Positions 1 to 12,479 of a DNA stretch of 64,000 bases are shown piece by piece. Position 1 is the first letter of the stretch. The number at the start of each line of letters is the position of its first letter. This stretch comes from Limnomonas spitsbergensis (lineage: Eukaryota; Chlorophyta; Chlorophyceae; Chlamydomonadales): the NCBI GenBank assembly GCA_037349105.1, contig JAYJMM010000007.1, positions 310,001 to 374,000 of the forward strand. Direction: 5' to 3'. The position numbers were made by a program, and so were the translations under genes. The notes under the pieces were generated by a model. That model was not told the origin of the DNA and searched no databases. It saw only the letters and a list, made by a program, of their open reading frames with translations.

Positions 1-142
1 CCTATTTGATCTGAAGCATCACAAACCTGAAACATCACAAACACAAGATTGATAGGTATGGAACTAGTTATGGAAGCAGTAGGGATGTAACGACAGTAGC
101 ACCATTGTTACGAAATTGCCCAAGCCGGCTTGTGGGCAACTG

Positions 143-352
143 TCCCATTCATGAAACATGTCCAATGCATCAATCCTGTCCCTTGCTCCCTACCTGTCCT
201 ACATCATTGACCTGTCCCATGCATGAAAACTATCCTACCCATCAAAACTATCTCATGCACCGAATCTGTCCCATGCACCATATACTGTATGTCCGCATCT
301 GTATCATGCACCCAGTGGGTCTCATGCACTCAGCCATTCTGATGCACTGAAT
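143..352 (+). repeat. Degenerate short tandem repeat (CCCATGCA-type)
   Basis: A run of imperfect 12-24 bp units built on CTGTCCCATGCA/TCATGCAC motifs. It gives an artefactual peptide rich in CPMH. The same array recurs at 8942-9151 in the duplicate copy. It does not look like coding sequence. Confidence 0.6.
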
Positions 353-2740
353 CTGCTCCATGATTTTGGGATTCGGGGTCCCCTTTATCTGGTGGGAGGC
401 AGGAGCCCGAAAAGGGAATGCCTTACATTGATATTCCAAAGGAGGGAGATTGGCCTCCATAAATCTACAGCCAAACAAAAACCTACGGTACTCCGACCAA
501 ATGCGTTACATTGGCCTACAGAAACCACAGCTACCACACCCTTCTCAGGCATACTGAATACCCGAGTGACTGAAAGGAACGGAAAGGGGTAGGGTTTGGG
601 TTTTCAGTTGGCTTTACTGGGACATCGGTTCCCAACCGCCAAAGTTGTCGCAGTTTTGAAAGGCTCGTTCTTCGCGGTCGCCCCAGTGTTTCGAGTCATC
701 TTTTGTTCCAGTGGCGTATCTCGTGCTTCCCTACCTTATGACAGTGCACTGCAACGGAGATGCGCCGAGTGGATCGGACGAGGCGTACTTTCTTGGGCAT
801 GCTATTTTTATAAAACTAGGGGTTTGCGGTGAAAAGTGGTGCCGAATTCATAAACAGGCCATCGCGTTGCCTCGTATTGGGCGGAAGTTCATTTGCATGT
901 CTGTTAGAAATGTATATGCTCGTGGTGGGGCAGCCATGGCCTCGGCCACGTTGGTTTTTGACTTTCTTCACCGAAAGTCCATACTGCACAGTACGTGTTG
1001 TGCACTCGCGTTGTGCACTCGCGTTGTGCTAAAAGCGCAAACTCTTTGAACAGGTTAGACGTGATGAAAGGGTTGCTCGCGTTGATCCGCATCGCTGCAG
1101 CCAGCGGCTGACTAGTTTTTGAACTTGCAGGATGACAGTTGACACTACAGAACATGTGAAAGGCGGACTTGCATGCCTGCTTCAGTTTCCCGTGCATGAA
1201 CTGCGATGAACTTTCGACAGAGGGTCGTATAGTGCCATGGCTTGCACATACTCTGCCAGCCGGACACACCACAACTGCAGCAGTCAACTGCGTTGTGTCA
1301 GCATGCAAATGACCTGGCAAATGGCAGAATGCTACTTGCACTGAATCACTGAATCTGGCACCCAGGTTGCGCACATAAGAAACAGATGCAATGGTCTCTT
1401 TGAGCAAGGGATAGATGCCCAGTAAAGCTGGTGAACAAGACATGACTTTCAGTGGCATGCTTTGTGTTAGTTGCTAGCGGCAATGACAAGCAAGCATGCC
1501 AACACACTCCAAATTTCTGTGCACATGCTTGTTGACAGTTGACGCTGAAGGGCCTGTGCATGAATGACTTTTATGCCATTCTCCAAGGTGTGCATGACGC
1601 CAATGCATGGCTCCTTCTAGTTCAATAAAAAAACAGGCCTCCACGGCACACCTACTTCCCACACATGGCAACATCCACTAGCTAGGACACATTTTCCGCC
1701 AACCAACCATAGTAGCTGCCGCACGAAAGACAGGGTCCAAACCATGGCATATGCACAGGATCTAGTACACAGCAGGGCTTGCGCCAAGAGCAAATTCTGC
1801 GCCCCCAAAAGAGCAGCAGTTTGTGATCTGCAGCGTTCACACTGGGACCCTAACTAAAACTAACCTACATTCACTATCACCACGTCTGGTAATTATGCGT
1901 TACACCTGACCTTAACAGGCCTGCCTGTAAGGGACAGGAAGAGTCATCAGTTTTGGCTGAACCGGACTGGCCTAGCCACATGGGACTGTTGACTGCTTAA
2001 CAAATTTTAGGGCATCGACCCCAATCAGTCCATTGTGATGCTGCTGGAATATCGTCCATCATTTGCGTCTGGTCTGCTGGCCATTTGTCTCAGTGCAACT
2101 TTGCGTGAGCGGGAAGAGCTCAGATCACACTATCGGCATGGTGCTTTCAATTTCCGCATCAGATCCACACATTCACATCCAAAGCCACTACCCAATCCCG
2201 TAAGATAGCCAGCCATTTCCACCCGGGGCTCGTCCCAGTGTGCCTGCAATCCAAATCACGTCTCGCACCGCAGCCTCAAGGCCATAGCCACGGTTCACTA
2301 AGCGCGAACCCATCCACGTCACTTGGGGGCTGCGCCAAAGGCACAGCTTTTACATATCACAATGTTGTTCAAACTTGCCGTGTGCAAAAACGGGCCAGAG
2401 ACAGTGAGAAATCTCAGAGAAGCCCGGTGTCAGGAGACTCCATCAATCTGGCCACTCCGTCACCACCATGCCCTACACTCGGGTGATTGTGCTATATAGG
2501 TTGGCCCTGGCCCAAGGAAAGCTCGTCCAACAACTGTGCCAGCAGCAGCGCGGGCAAGCAGCATGGAGAGCGGGATATTTGGGAATGCACGTTTGCTCAA
2601 TCTTTGCTTGCACCGAAATGTTCACAGACAGTCGGTCATTTGCTCGAGTGTAGGAAACAGCGTATTTTCTGGAGCAGGGTCGGGGTCTACCCTGCTTATA
2701 AATGGCCCTGTACTTTGTCGTGGTTAAATTGCGAATATTA

Positions 2741-3690
2741 TTACGAACGTCGTCATTAAAGCTTTTGCCTCGCCGTACGAAGGGGGTTTTCGGGTCTGGC
2801 GCAGGGGGTTTGGCGAAAACGAGGGTTTGCCGAAATGAAAATCGCTGGTGACAAACACGCCCGTTGATTGACGGCCGTTATGTGAGAGGGTGTGAGCGTT
2901 AGCCCCCACAGGCCCACAGCCATATACACCGTAACTACAGGGTCACGAACAAAATAAACGGACGTAGCCTACGTTCGCCGGCTAGTTACGAACGTCGTCA
3001 GTAAAGCTTTTGCCTCGCCGTACGAAGGGGGTTTTCGGGGTCTGGCGCAGGGTTTTCGGGGTCTGGCGCAGGGGGTTTGGCGAAAGCAGGGTTTGCCGAA
3101 ATGAAAATTGCTGGTGAACACGGTACGCCCGTTGATTGACGGCCGTTATGTGAAAGGGTGCGAGCGTTAGCCCACTGGCCAGCGGCCACATACACCGCAA
3201 CTACAGGGTCATGAACCAAAAAACGGGCGTAGGCTTCGTTCGCCGGCTAGTTACGAACGTCGTCAGTAAAGATTTTGCCTCGCCGTACGAAGCGGATTTT
3301 CGGGGTCTGGCGCAGGGGGTTTGGCGAAAGCAGGGTTTGCCGAAATGAAAACCGCTGGTGACAAACACGCCCGTTGATTGACGGCCGTTATGTGAGAGGG
3401 TGTGAGCGTTAGCCCCCACAGGCCCACATACAGCCACAATGCCACATACACCGCAACTACAGGGTCATGAACCAAAAACGGGCGTAGCCTACGTTCGCCG
3501 GCTAGTTACGAACGTCGTCAGCAAAGCTTTTGCCTCGCCGTATGGAGGGGGTTTTGGGAGTCTATCTGGCGCAGGGGGTTTGGCGAAAGCAGGGGTTTCC
3601 AACAGCCACATACACCGCAACTACAGGGTCATGAACAACAAAAACGGGCGTAGCCTACTACGTCACCGGCTAGTTAGAGTTGGTGTCAGA
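2741..3690 (+). repeat. Tandem repeat of about 250 bp, four copies, upstream of the CotH gene fragment
   Basis: Four head-to-tail units start with TTACGAACGTCGTCA at 2741, 2986, 3251 and 3506; the fourth is shortened. Each contains GCCTCGCCGTACGAAG, GGCGCAGGG, TTGATTGACGGCCGTTATGT and AACTACAGGGTCA. Unit junctions carry an inverted repeat, ACGTTCG and CGAACGT arms around an 11-nt centre (for example 2971-2995). The array ends about 320 bp before the predicted ATG at 4009. The duplicate is at 11530-12479. No ORF here is supported. Confidence 0.9.
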
Positions 3691-4008
3691 GAATGAGGAC
3701 ATGAAATTGTTTTTCCAGAGGTTGCGGGGTAAAAAGGTCAAGGCCAGGGGTAACGTTGGCTGTCACTTTGATGGGCGTAGGTGAAAGGTAGTGTAATATT
3801 ACCCTGTCAATCAGCGCACAGGTCTCATTCTTTCTCGATCGATGTTCCGCGGCTCTGACGAACCGTATTTGTCGAACTAAGACAAGGGACCTTCTTCGCA
3901 ATTTCCGGTGTTGGGGACGATCTTCGAAAAACACGAATCACTCTTGGCCTCTACCCAGGCGACAGTCTGGAAAATCTGTGGTGCATCGAACGATTCGAGG
4001 CGCCCGGA

Positions 4009-5908
4009 ATGCGAGCAGCCGCGGTGAGGGTCAGAGATGCCTGCTCGACACCTTCGGCCACTGCGGTAACCACGACTTTAGCGAGCAGCCTGCTGTTTAT
4101 CTCGCTCCTTGCTTCCTCGGCATTGGCCCAGCAGACACCTGCAGTGCAAGCTCTAGCATCACCGACAGAGCAGAAAACGGGTGAGAAATACCGGCCATTT
4201 TCACATATACCGTATATCCCACCGCAACTTTGTCAGGTAATGCTAGCCAGCTGTGGACCTGCTAGTCTCTAACATACCGTATGCTATGGCATACCCACCT
4301 ACAAGCCTTAGCTTCCCTATGAACGTTGGCTCATCGGTCAATTAGAGGGAAGAATGGAGCTTCAACGACTGTCCAGCTAGCTGACATCTTATCCTTGTGG
4401 TTGCCCAGAGGCCACAGCTAAAAAGCGCTCCATCTAGGAAAGAAGGCAACGCAAAAGTCAATGACAAATAACAGTAGCATCGCTGTTAGGTGGAACCACA
4501 ATCACAAAAATTGCTGCGGTTCCTCCTTCATTCAGCCTGTGTTGACAGTGCATTGAAACTTGAAAGGACAGATTTCGAATTCCAGCTTTCATTCATTGTC
4601 CCAACCCATGGACTGATTAATGCTGCCCAGGGTCCAGCACACCATGGAACCCTGAGTCCTCGGTGTGGCAGTGGAGTCAGCCGGTGACCCCAGGGCAGGC
4701 AGGCCCTGACAACCTTAAGTGAGTTTCCAGCTTGTGTTTTTGTTGGCTGAAAAAAAAAAGTCAGATCCTAGCAAGAGCAGCATGCCTTTGTGCACGGCTG
4801 CAATAAAAAAACTACCAATCCCGTGTGTACCATGCATGCCAGTACATATTTGAAACCAGCAAAACTGCGTGAGAAAACTCGCTGCCTGCTTACCTGACAA
4901 GCATCCCCCCACCTTGCATTACATGCTCCTACAGATTGGCCTGCCAGCTGTCCACACAGCCCTCGCCTGGGGTCGATATCTTAATCAACATCACTGCCCT
5001 CCATGACGCGTCGGGCGCAAGTGGCACCCCTCCGGCCATCAACTTAATTTACAAGGTCAACTTTGGTGCAGAGGCAACCCTATCCTCCGCACTCGTTCAG
5101 GGGTCCAATGGTAGGTGTCTCTCAAGGGGTGTCACGGCTCTTGTTGCCGCGGATTGAGATCTAAAATCAAGTGGGTCTAAAGCTAGGGAGCCTAACAAAG
5201 TCCACCCCCAAATGAAAGCTCAAGTTGGAAAAGAAAATATTACAGAAGGTTAGCTTACCACTGAGGGAGACGACCCCTCTTTGCATGCTCAAGCGGCCGT
5301 TCTAGCATAACAATCAACTCTCCCCTGGAACCTTCCTGAAAGTAGAAGACGTCTGAACCAATGATATTTGGCGAGAGCATTGAAGGACCTGCACAAGCCT
5401 TGTGCATCGCTTCCGTGTAGCTCCTGTCAAGACTTGTGCCACTTGCACCAGAGGTTGCACTGCCCATGCAGCAGCAACATATAGTTGCATGGAAACAGCA
5501 GCAGCCACTGACTTCCGTAAAAGCGAGTGAAAGCAGTCAAGCAGACTGATCACTGGGCTTGTTAACGGCCTTTCCAAACAGAGCAACAGGACAAGTCGCT
5601 CTCAGGAGATGATGCAGCACACTACTGTAGCCTTATGCGTGGAGGGAGCCAGCCAGTTGTTGTCCCTGTTGCAACCACCTACCTGCACAGCTGTTGCAAC
5701 TATTTACCTGCACAACTGTTGCAACCTTTTACCTGTGCACCTGTTTCAACCACCTACCTGCACAACTACTGCAACCAACTACCTTGGTAGCCCCACCAGT
5801 GGCACCCCCATGCCTGCCACCTCCTGAACAGGGGGCAGCAGCTACTACCAGGCGCGGATTCCTCACACGTCGTTTGTGGCCGGGGACCTGGTCCGTTGGC
5901 AGGCACAG
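4009..5908 (+). pseudogene. Truncated 5' fragment of the CotH-LTD gene (exons 1-4 only)
   Basis: Exons at 4009-4180, 4631-4718, 4935-5110 and 5832-5908 match exons 1-4 of the intact gene at 12798-14697. They would encode the signal peptide (about 40 residues, core LASSLLFISLLASSALA) and the N-terminal beta-rich region, ending in a phase-0 donor CAG/GTAAGG. Homology to the intact gene ends at 6201, inside intron 4, so the kinase-like and lamin-tail parts are missing. No stop or frameshift is seen in the four exons, so the fragment is young. It could be transcribed from its duplicated promoter and spliced into downstream sequence; that is inference. An assembly duplicate remains possible. Confidence 0.75.
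5669..5783 (+). repeat. Short tandem repeat of about 25 bp in intron 3 (copy 1)
   Basis: Four to five imperfect units of the form GTTGCAACCACCTACCTGCACA. They lie between exons 3 and 4 of the truncated CotH copy. The duplicate is at 14458-14572 in the intact gene. Confidence 0.7.
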
Positions 5909-6012
5909 GTAAGGCCTGCATGAACACATTATTGAACCCTGTATGTTATTATGAAGCATGAGACATTTGAAATTATTGAACCAGCAATGGTAGAAGCTCA
6001 CCCCGGCAAGGT

Positions 6013-6067
6013 ACTGGAGCTGATGTCAGCCTTCTAAGCACATTAGAAGGCTGACATCAGCTCCAGT
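6013..6067. repeat. Perfect inverted repeat, 25-bp arms, 5-nt loop (copy 1)
   Basis: Arms 6013-6037 and 6043-6067 are exact reverse complements, separated by GCACA. A second stem follows: 15-bp arms at 6083-6097 and 6114-6128 (CTAATGTGGCTGCCA and its complement) around a 16-nt loop. The group lies within 190 bp of the duplication breakpoint at 6201. Confidence 0.95.
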
Positions 6068-6221
6068 GCCCATGGCAGCCTTCTAATGTGGCTGCCATCG
6101 ACACTGGAGCTGCTGGCAGCCACATTAGCTCCATGAGCTACAGTGGAGCTGCTGGAGCTGATGTGGCTGAGGAACTTCTTGCTGCAAGCTGACATATCAT
6201 GCTGCATTGAGCGTCCCCCAA

Positions 6222-6376
6222 TTGATGAACCTGCCTTGGTAAGGAGCCCACAACTTATGGATGCCTTGATAAGGAGCCCACAGCTAATGGATGCCTATGA
6301 GCTTGTCTTGGTAAGGAGCCCACAATGGATTAACCTGCCTCGGTTACTAAGGAGCCCACAATTAATGAACCTTTTC
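6222..6376 (+). repeat. Degenerate tandem repeat (AAGGAGCCCACAA units)
   Basis: Four imperfect units of roughly 30-45 bp containing TGGTAAGGAGCCCACAA followed by TTATGGATGCC or a variant. They begin about 20 bp past the duplication breakpoint. No coding support is seen. Confidence 0.7.
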
Positions 6377-6391
6377 TTTTGACCTTACAAG

Positions 6392-6530
6392 ATGTGAGGC
6401 CGGCCGCCCAACCCTAGAAAGCCTGAGACACTAACACACAAAAAACAGCCCGGGTGCGCATAGGGCCCTCGTCGGCAGCTGAGAAAAGGCGAGCAGGAAC
6501 AGGAAAGGCATACGACCAACAAGCACATGA
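6392..6530. repeat. Dispersed repeat, copy 1 of 2
   Basis: This sequence begins GAGGCCGGCCGCCCA and ends ACCAACAAGCAC. It aligns over its whole length with 27212-27350, sharing GGGCCCTC, AGCTGAG, AAAGGC and AACAGGAAAGG in the same order. It is probably a small mobile element or retroelement tail in reverse orientation (the complement is pyrimidine-rich and ends in GGCGGCCGGCCTC). The class is not certain. Confidence 0.7.
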
Positions 6531-6658
6531 ACATGCTTTGTTCACGAGCATTTCTGCCTAACGAGCTCGACTTTCCATACTTGGCCGTGAGGCTTAGTGA
6601 GCTCACTGTCGATTTTGCTACGTGCAGGCAGAGCTTCCCCCAGTCTCAGTCCGCCTTG

Positions 6659-7591
6659 ATGCTCCAGTTCCAAAACCTGTCGATGGGAGCCCCAAACAGC
6701 TATCCCGGCACCCTGTCCAGTCGGGGCCAGGACATGCACCAGCACCAGCAGCACCAACAGTTGTTGCAGCGGCAACAGCAGCAGTATCCTGCAGCCATGA
6801 TGATGCAACCCCAACAACAACAGCAGCAGCAGGCCTCCTCTCCGGCCCACATGTACAACTCTGTGGCCGTTGGAGCTTCAGCAGGGCCTCCCAGGCAACA
6901 GGCGCAGATGGTTCCCCCGGGAGGGACCAACAACTGCACTGCCAAGGTTCGAGGCCTGCCGTACCGGTCCTCGCCGGCGGAGATCCTCGGCTTCTTCCAG
7001 GGTTACCAGTATCTACCGGATTCTCTTCAGATAGGGCTGGACAGCCTGGGGAGACCGAGCGGGGAGGCATGGCTGTCATTTGTGCACAGCCAAGAGGCTC
7101 TACGAGCGGTTTGTGACCTCAACCGACAGTTCCTTGGGGGGTGAGTGCAGCAGGAAGTGCCCAGCGTTTTTGTATGATTGCCACTGCTTATTTGAGGGTG
7201 CTTCAGTTGCACTGAAGCTACTGCCTGGTCTGCGGCTGAGAGTGCTTGGGGCAGTAAGCCCTGCTGCTTGGGCGGCTGCTCATGGGCCGGTCAGGGTCTG
7301 TTGCCCCATGGATCCAATAGTTGGTTGCCCAGGCAGCCTCTCTAAGGTAGTCAAGTTCACACTAAAATATACACTGGTGAGGGCCTAGCGTTGAAGGGAT
7401 GACGGAGGGCCACAGAGTTTGAACTGTTGGTTGTCAGGAGGAAGGTTGGTGATGGGGGCAATCAAGGTCGGGCGCAGAGTTTCCAAATGCAGTAAGGGTG
7501 TGGGACTGGGCCGCACCATGGCATGGAATCATTTGAAGCCCGGAACTTTCTCCTATGCCGCAGCCGCTGCCTGGAACTGAGCATCTGCTAG
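6659..7591 (+). CDS. Quasi-RRM RNA-binding protein, hnRNP F/H-like
   Basis: Two-exon model: 6659-7140 and 7564-7591 (donor GG/GTGAGT, acceptor TATGCCGCAG), giving 169 residues. The first half is low-complexity and rich in Gln, Met and Pro (poly-Gln around residues 25-65). The second half is one RNA-recognition motif of the quasi-RRM type: AKVRGLPYRSSPAEILGFF for strand 1 and helix 1, then SGEAWLSF for the RNP1-like strand. The tiny second exon completes the fold with GGRCLELSIC and a stop, matching the GRYVEVF-type final strand of plant and animal hnRNP F/H and GRSF1 proteins. The family binds G-rich RNA in splicing. The start is uncertain: the frame is open upstream to 6527, and an acceptor-like GTGCAG at 6622-6627 suggests a further 5' exon. 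The gene follows the truncated CotH copy on the same strand. Confidence 0.65.
7195..7310 (-). repeat. Possible SINE-like repeat, reverse orientation
   Basis: Read on the minus strand, this intronic stretch contains GCCCAAGCAGCAGGGCTTACTG. It resembles the core of the repeats at 38200-38335, 38430-38560 and 40885-40990. The similarity is limited to part of the unit, so assignment is tentative. Confidence 0.35.
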
Positions 7592-8799
7592 GCACGAGGC
7601 GCAAGAAGAGCAATGAGGGCTCCATCCTGGGCTGTTGTGGGTCTCCTTCGCCTAGCGATCTTTCAAATGCTGGAGCATTTGCCATTTGTTTTGCCTAGTT
7701 TTATGGTAAGTTTATTGACAGGGTCTGGTTATGGGCAATGTTAAGTTAACAGTGTGTAAGCGTTTGAAATAAGATGCGTTGTACCCAAGAATTTGAGGTT
7801 ATCTTTGAATTCATGTGCAGTGATTTTGAACATTTGATCCACTGGTTTGTTTTGGTGCTGGTGGCAAGTCATGTGAGATAATAAATTGAAAGCTGCAGCA
7901 GTGCCTGCTGTATAAGGGAAGCAGTCCAATTATTGCTGTTCTTTTTGCTAGCAATGCGCTCTGATGGAAGCCAAAGCACAGTTGAAATTGTACTTTAGTT
8001 CAGTCGTGGCTAGGGTGCACTTAACCAAATTGTCGACCTTACCTAGCTTGGGTTCTCTGGTTTCTTCTTGCAGAGTCGTTCCGCCATTTGCTGTGACAAC
8101 AGCGATCCCGTGATAACTGATGAAACATGATGAATCACATGCTGGTTATTGCGTGGTACTGCGTGCTTCAAGATATATATGCCCAAATGGGGCTGGATCT
8201 CTCGTTCTGTTGTGGGCAATATATCACGTCTAGCCTTTCATTGAAGGAGTTTGAAGTGGATGCTGGGTTCGTGTCCAGCATATTTTGTACGGGACGGTCA
8301 CGCATTCGTCCCTTGACTTGACTGTTGGTCAGTATTTGAGCGTGAACTTGCTTACAGTGAACTTTTTCTGTAATATTCTTAAGAAGTAGCCATGCATAAG
8401 TTCTTAAGTATGGCATCTGCCCTCTTGCAGTTTTGAATTTCTGTCATAGGGAAAGGTAAATGTTAAAATGACGCCTCTGTAGCTGATACCGTCAGTGCAA
8501 CGTTTTGTGTAATCAAAACAATGATGGGCACCACTGTGTATCTTACGATGCAGAAGCAACGATCCAGGCACATCACGGCCTGCAGTCGTGGTTCAGCAGG
8601 CCCTGGTTTTCGGGCCGGCACTGGTCACGGTTTGGTCCCCTGATGCCCAGTGGTGGCTGCGGGGATAGCAGAGGGTCATCCTTGTCATGACAGCTGTCAC
8701 ATCTGAATCTGAATCCCATTATCAATTCTATCTCGGTAGTTTACTGTACTAGACAACTTGCTTGGTAGGCAAGCAAGGACTGGCAATCTTGTCCATAGT
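7592..8799. other. Region between the RRM gene and the second duplication copy
   Basis: I see no gene in this 1.2-kb stretch. It should contain the 3' UTR of the RRM gene. Alternative acceptor-like sites (for example CTTCTTGCAG near 8080 and CTCTTGCAG near 8430) are followed within a few codons by stops and were not used. Confidence 0.5.
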
Positions 8800-11529
8800 C
8801 CTATTTGATCTGAAGCATCACAAACCTGAAACATCACAAACACAAGATTGATAGGTATGGAACTAGTTATGGAAGCAGTAGGGATGTAACGACAGTAGCA
8901 CCATTGTTACGAAATTGCCCAAGCCGGCTTGTGGGCAACTGTCCCATTCATGAAACATGTCCAATGCATCAATCCTGTCCCTTGCTCCCTACCTGTCCTA
9001 CATCATTGACCTGTCCCATGCATGAAAACTATCCTACCCATCAAAACTATCTCATGCACCGAATCTGTCCCATGCACCATATACTGTATGTCCGCATCTG
9101 TATCATGCACCCAGTGGGTCTCATGCACTCAGCCATTCTGATGCACTGAATCTGCTCCATGATTTTGGGATTCGGGGTCCCCTTTATCTGGTGGGAGGCA
9201 GGAGCCCGAAAAGGGAATGCCTTACATTGATATTCCAAAGGAGGGAGATTGGCCTCCATAAATCTACAGCCAAACAAAAACCTACGGTACTCCGACCAAA
9301 TGCGTTACATTGGCCTACAGAAACCACAGCTACCACACCCTTCTCAGGCATACTGAATACCCGAGTGACTGAAAGGAACGGAAAGGGGTAGGGTTTGGGT
9401 TTTCAGTTGGCTTTACTGGGACATCGGTTCCCAACCGCCAAAGTTGTCGCAGTTTTGAAAGGCTCGTTCTTCGCGGTCGCCCCAGTGTTTCGAGTCATCT
9501 TTTGTTCCAGTGGCGTATCTCGTGCTTCCCTACCTTATGACAGTGCACTGCAACGGAGATGCGCCGAGTGGATCGGACGAGGCGTACTTTCTTGGGCATG
9601 CTATTTTTATAAAACTAGGGGTTTGCGGTGAAAAGTGGTGCCGAATTCATAAACAGGCCATCGCGTTGCCTCGTATTGGGCGGAAGTTCATTTGCATGTC
9701 TGTTAGAAATGTATATGCTCGTGGTGGGGCAGCCATGGCCTCGGCCACGTTGGTTTTTGACTTTCTTCACCGAAAGTCCATACTGCACAGTACGTGTTGT
9801 GCACTCGCGTTGTGCTACTCTAAGCGCAAACTCTTTGAACAGGTTAGACGTGATGAAAGGGTTGCTCGCGTTGATCCGCATCGCTGCAGCCAGCGGCTGA
9901 CTAGTTTTTGAACTTGCAGGATGACAGTTGACACTACAGAACATGTGAAAGGCGGACTTGCATGCCTGCTTCAGTTTCCCGTGCATGAACTGCGATGAAC
10001 TTTCGACAGAGGGTCGTATAGTGCCATGGCTTGCACATACTCTGCCAGCCGGACACACCACAACTGCAGCAGTCAACTGCGTTGTGTCAGCATGCAAATG
10101 ACCTGGCAAATGGCAGAATGCTACTTGCACTGAATCACTGAATCTGGCACCCAGGTTGCGCACATAAGAAACAGATGCAATGGTCTCTTTGAGCAAGGGA
10201 TAGATGCCCAGTAAAGCTGGTGAACAAGACATGACTTTCAGTGGCATGCTTTGTGTTAGTTGCTAGCGGCAATGACAAGCAAGCATGCCAACACACTCCA
10301 AATTTCTGTGCACATGCTTGTTGACAGTTGACGCTGAAGGGCCTGTGCATGAATGACTTTTATGCCATTCTCCAAGGTGTGCATGACGCCAATGCATGGC
10401 TCCTTCTAGTTCAATAAAAAAACAGGCCTCCACGGCACACCTACTTCCCACACATGGCAACATCCACTAGCTAGGACACATTTTCCGCCAACCAACCATA
10501 GTAGCTGCCGCACGAAAGACAGGGTCCAAACCATGGCATATGCACAGGATCTAGTACACAGCAGGGCTTGCGCCAAGAGCAAATTCTGCGCCCCCAAAAG
10601 AGCAGCAGTTTGTGATCTGCAGCGTTCACACTGGGACCCTAACTAAAACTAACCTACATTCACTATCACCACGTCTGGTAATTATGCGTTACACCTGACC
10701 TTAACAGGCCTGCCTGTAAGGGACAGGAAGAGTCATCAGTTTTGGCTGAACCGGACTGGCCTAGCCACATGGGACTGTTGACTGCTTAACAAATTTTAGG
10801 GCATCGACCCCAATCAGTCCATTGTGATGCTGCTGGAATATCGTCCATCATTTGCGTCTGGTCTGCTGGCCATTTGTCTCAGTGCAACTTTGCGTGAGCG
10901 GGAAGAGCTCAGATCACACTATCGGCATGGTGCTTTCAATTTCCGCATCAGATCCACACATTCACATCCAAAGCCACTACCCAATCCCGTAAGATAGCCA
11001 GCCATTTCCACCCGGGGCTCGTCCCAGTGTGCCTGCAATCCAAATCACGTCTCGCACCGCAGCCTCAAGGCCATAGCCACGGTTCACTAAGCGCGAACCC
11101 ATCCACGTCACTTGGGGGCTGCGCCAAAGGCACAGCTTTTACATATCACAATGTTGTTCAAACTTGCCGTGTGCAAAAACGGGCCAGAGACAGTGAGAAA
11201 TCTCAGAGAAGCCCGGTGTCAGGAGACTCCATCAATCTGGCCACTCCGTCACCACCATGCCCTACACTCGGGTGATTGTGCTATATAGGTTGGCCCTGGC
11301 CCAAGGAAAGCTCGTCCAACAACTGTGCCAGCAGCAGCGCGGGCAAGCAGCATGGAGAGCGGGATATTTGGGAATGCACGTTTGCTCAATCTTTGCTTGC
11401 ACCGAAATGTTCACAGACAGTCGGTCATTTGCTCGAGTGTAGGAAACAGCGTATTTTCTGGAGCAGGGTCGGGGTCTACCCTGCTTATAAATGGCCCTGT
11501 ACTTTGTCGTGGTTAAATTGCGAATATTA

Positions 11530-12479
11530 TTACGAACGTCGTCATTAAAGCTTTTGCCTCGCCGTACGAAGGGGGTTTTCGGGTCTGGCGCAGGGGGTTT
11601 GGCGAAAACGAGGGTTTGCCGAAATGAAAATCGCTGGTGACAAACACGCCCGTTGATTGACGGCCGTTATGTGAGAGGGTGTGAGCGTTAGCCCCCACAG
11701 GCCCACAGCCATATACACCGTAACTACAGGGTCACGAACAAAATAAACGGACGTAGCCTACGTTCGCCGGCTAGTTACGAACGTCGTCAGTAAAGCTTTT
11801 GCCTCGCCGTACGAAGGGGGTTTTCGGGGTCTGGCGCAGGGTTTTCGGGGTCTGGCGCAGGGGGTTTGGCGAAAGCAGGGTTTGCCGAAATGAAAATTGC
11901 TGGTGAACACGGTACGCCCGTTGATTGACGGCCGTTATGTGAAAGGGTGCGAGCGTTAGCCCACTGGCCAGCGGCCACATACACCGCAACTACAGGGTCA
12001 TGAACCAAAAAACGGGCGTAGGCTTCGTTCGCCGGCTAGTTACGAACGTCGTCAGTAAAGATTTTGCCTCGCCGTACGAAGCGGATTTTCGGGGTCTGGC
12101 GCAGGGGGTTTGGCGAAAGCAGGGTTTGCCGAAATGAAAACCGCTGGTGACAAACACGCCCGTTGATTGACGGCCGTTATGTGAGAGGGTGTGAGCGTTA
12201 GCCCCCACAGGCCCACATACAGCCACAATGCCACATACACCGCAACTACAGGGTCATGAACCAAAAACGGGCGTAGCCTACGTTCGCCGGCTAGTTACGA
12301 ACGTCGTCAGCAAAGCTTTTGCCTCGCCGTATGGAGGGGGTTTTGGGAGTCTATCTGGCGCAGGGGGTTTGGCGAAAGCAGGGGTTTCCAACAGCCACAT
12401 ACACCGCAACTACAGGGTCATGAACAACAAAAACGGGCGTAGCCTACTACGTCACCGGCTAGTTAGAGTTGGTGTCAGA
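11530..12479 (+). repeat. Tandem repeat of about 250 bp, four copies, in the 5' flank of the intact CotH-LTD gene
   Basis: Second copy of the array at 2741-3690, lying between about 320 and 1270 bp upstream of the start codon at 12798. Its position and internal inverted repeats make it a possible part of the promoter region. That role is inference. Confidence 0.9.

Larger units (their letters stand above)
1..6201. repeat. Segmental duplication, copy 1 (left copy)
   Basis: This stretch recurs at 8800-14990. Bases 1 to about 1014 align at an offset of 8799; after a small difference near 1005-1030 versus 9810-9820 (an extra 14-bp GTGCACTCGC-type repeat here, a few bases extra there) the offset is 8789 up to 6201. 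One further substitution was noticed (near 4751 versus 13540, in an intron). Homology stops abruptly at 6201/14990, after CATATCATG. The left boundary cannot be seen because the window starts inside the copy. Bases 1-4008 show no gene I recognise, only short ORFs with no family resemblance. Very high identity means either a recent duplication or an assembly artefact such as two alleles joined. Confidence 0.95.

Noticed and set aside
904..1458. 184-codon minus-strand ORF (and its 210-codon counterpart at 9615-10247)
   Set aside because: It has no recognisable domain, the two duplicate copies differ by a frame-changing 10-bp length difference, and the composition is not coding-like.
6618..7116. 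Alternative-frame and minus-strand ORFs over the RRM exon (up to 164 codons)
   Set aside because: Only the frame starting at 6659 contains the RRM motifs and joins the small final exon in phase.
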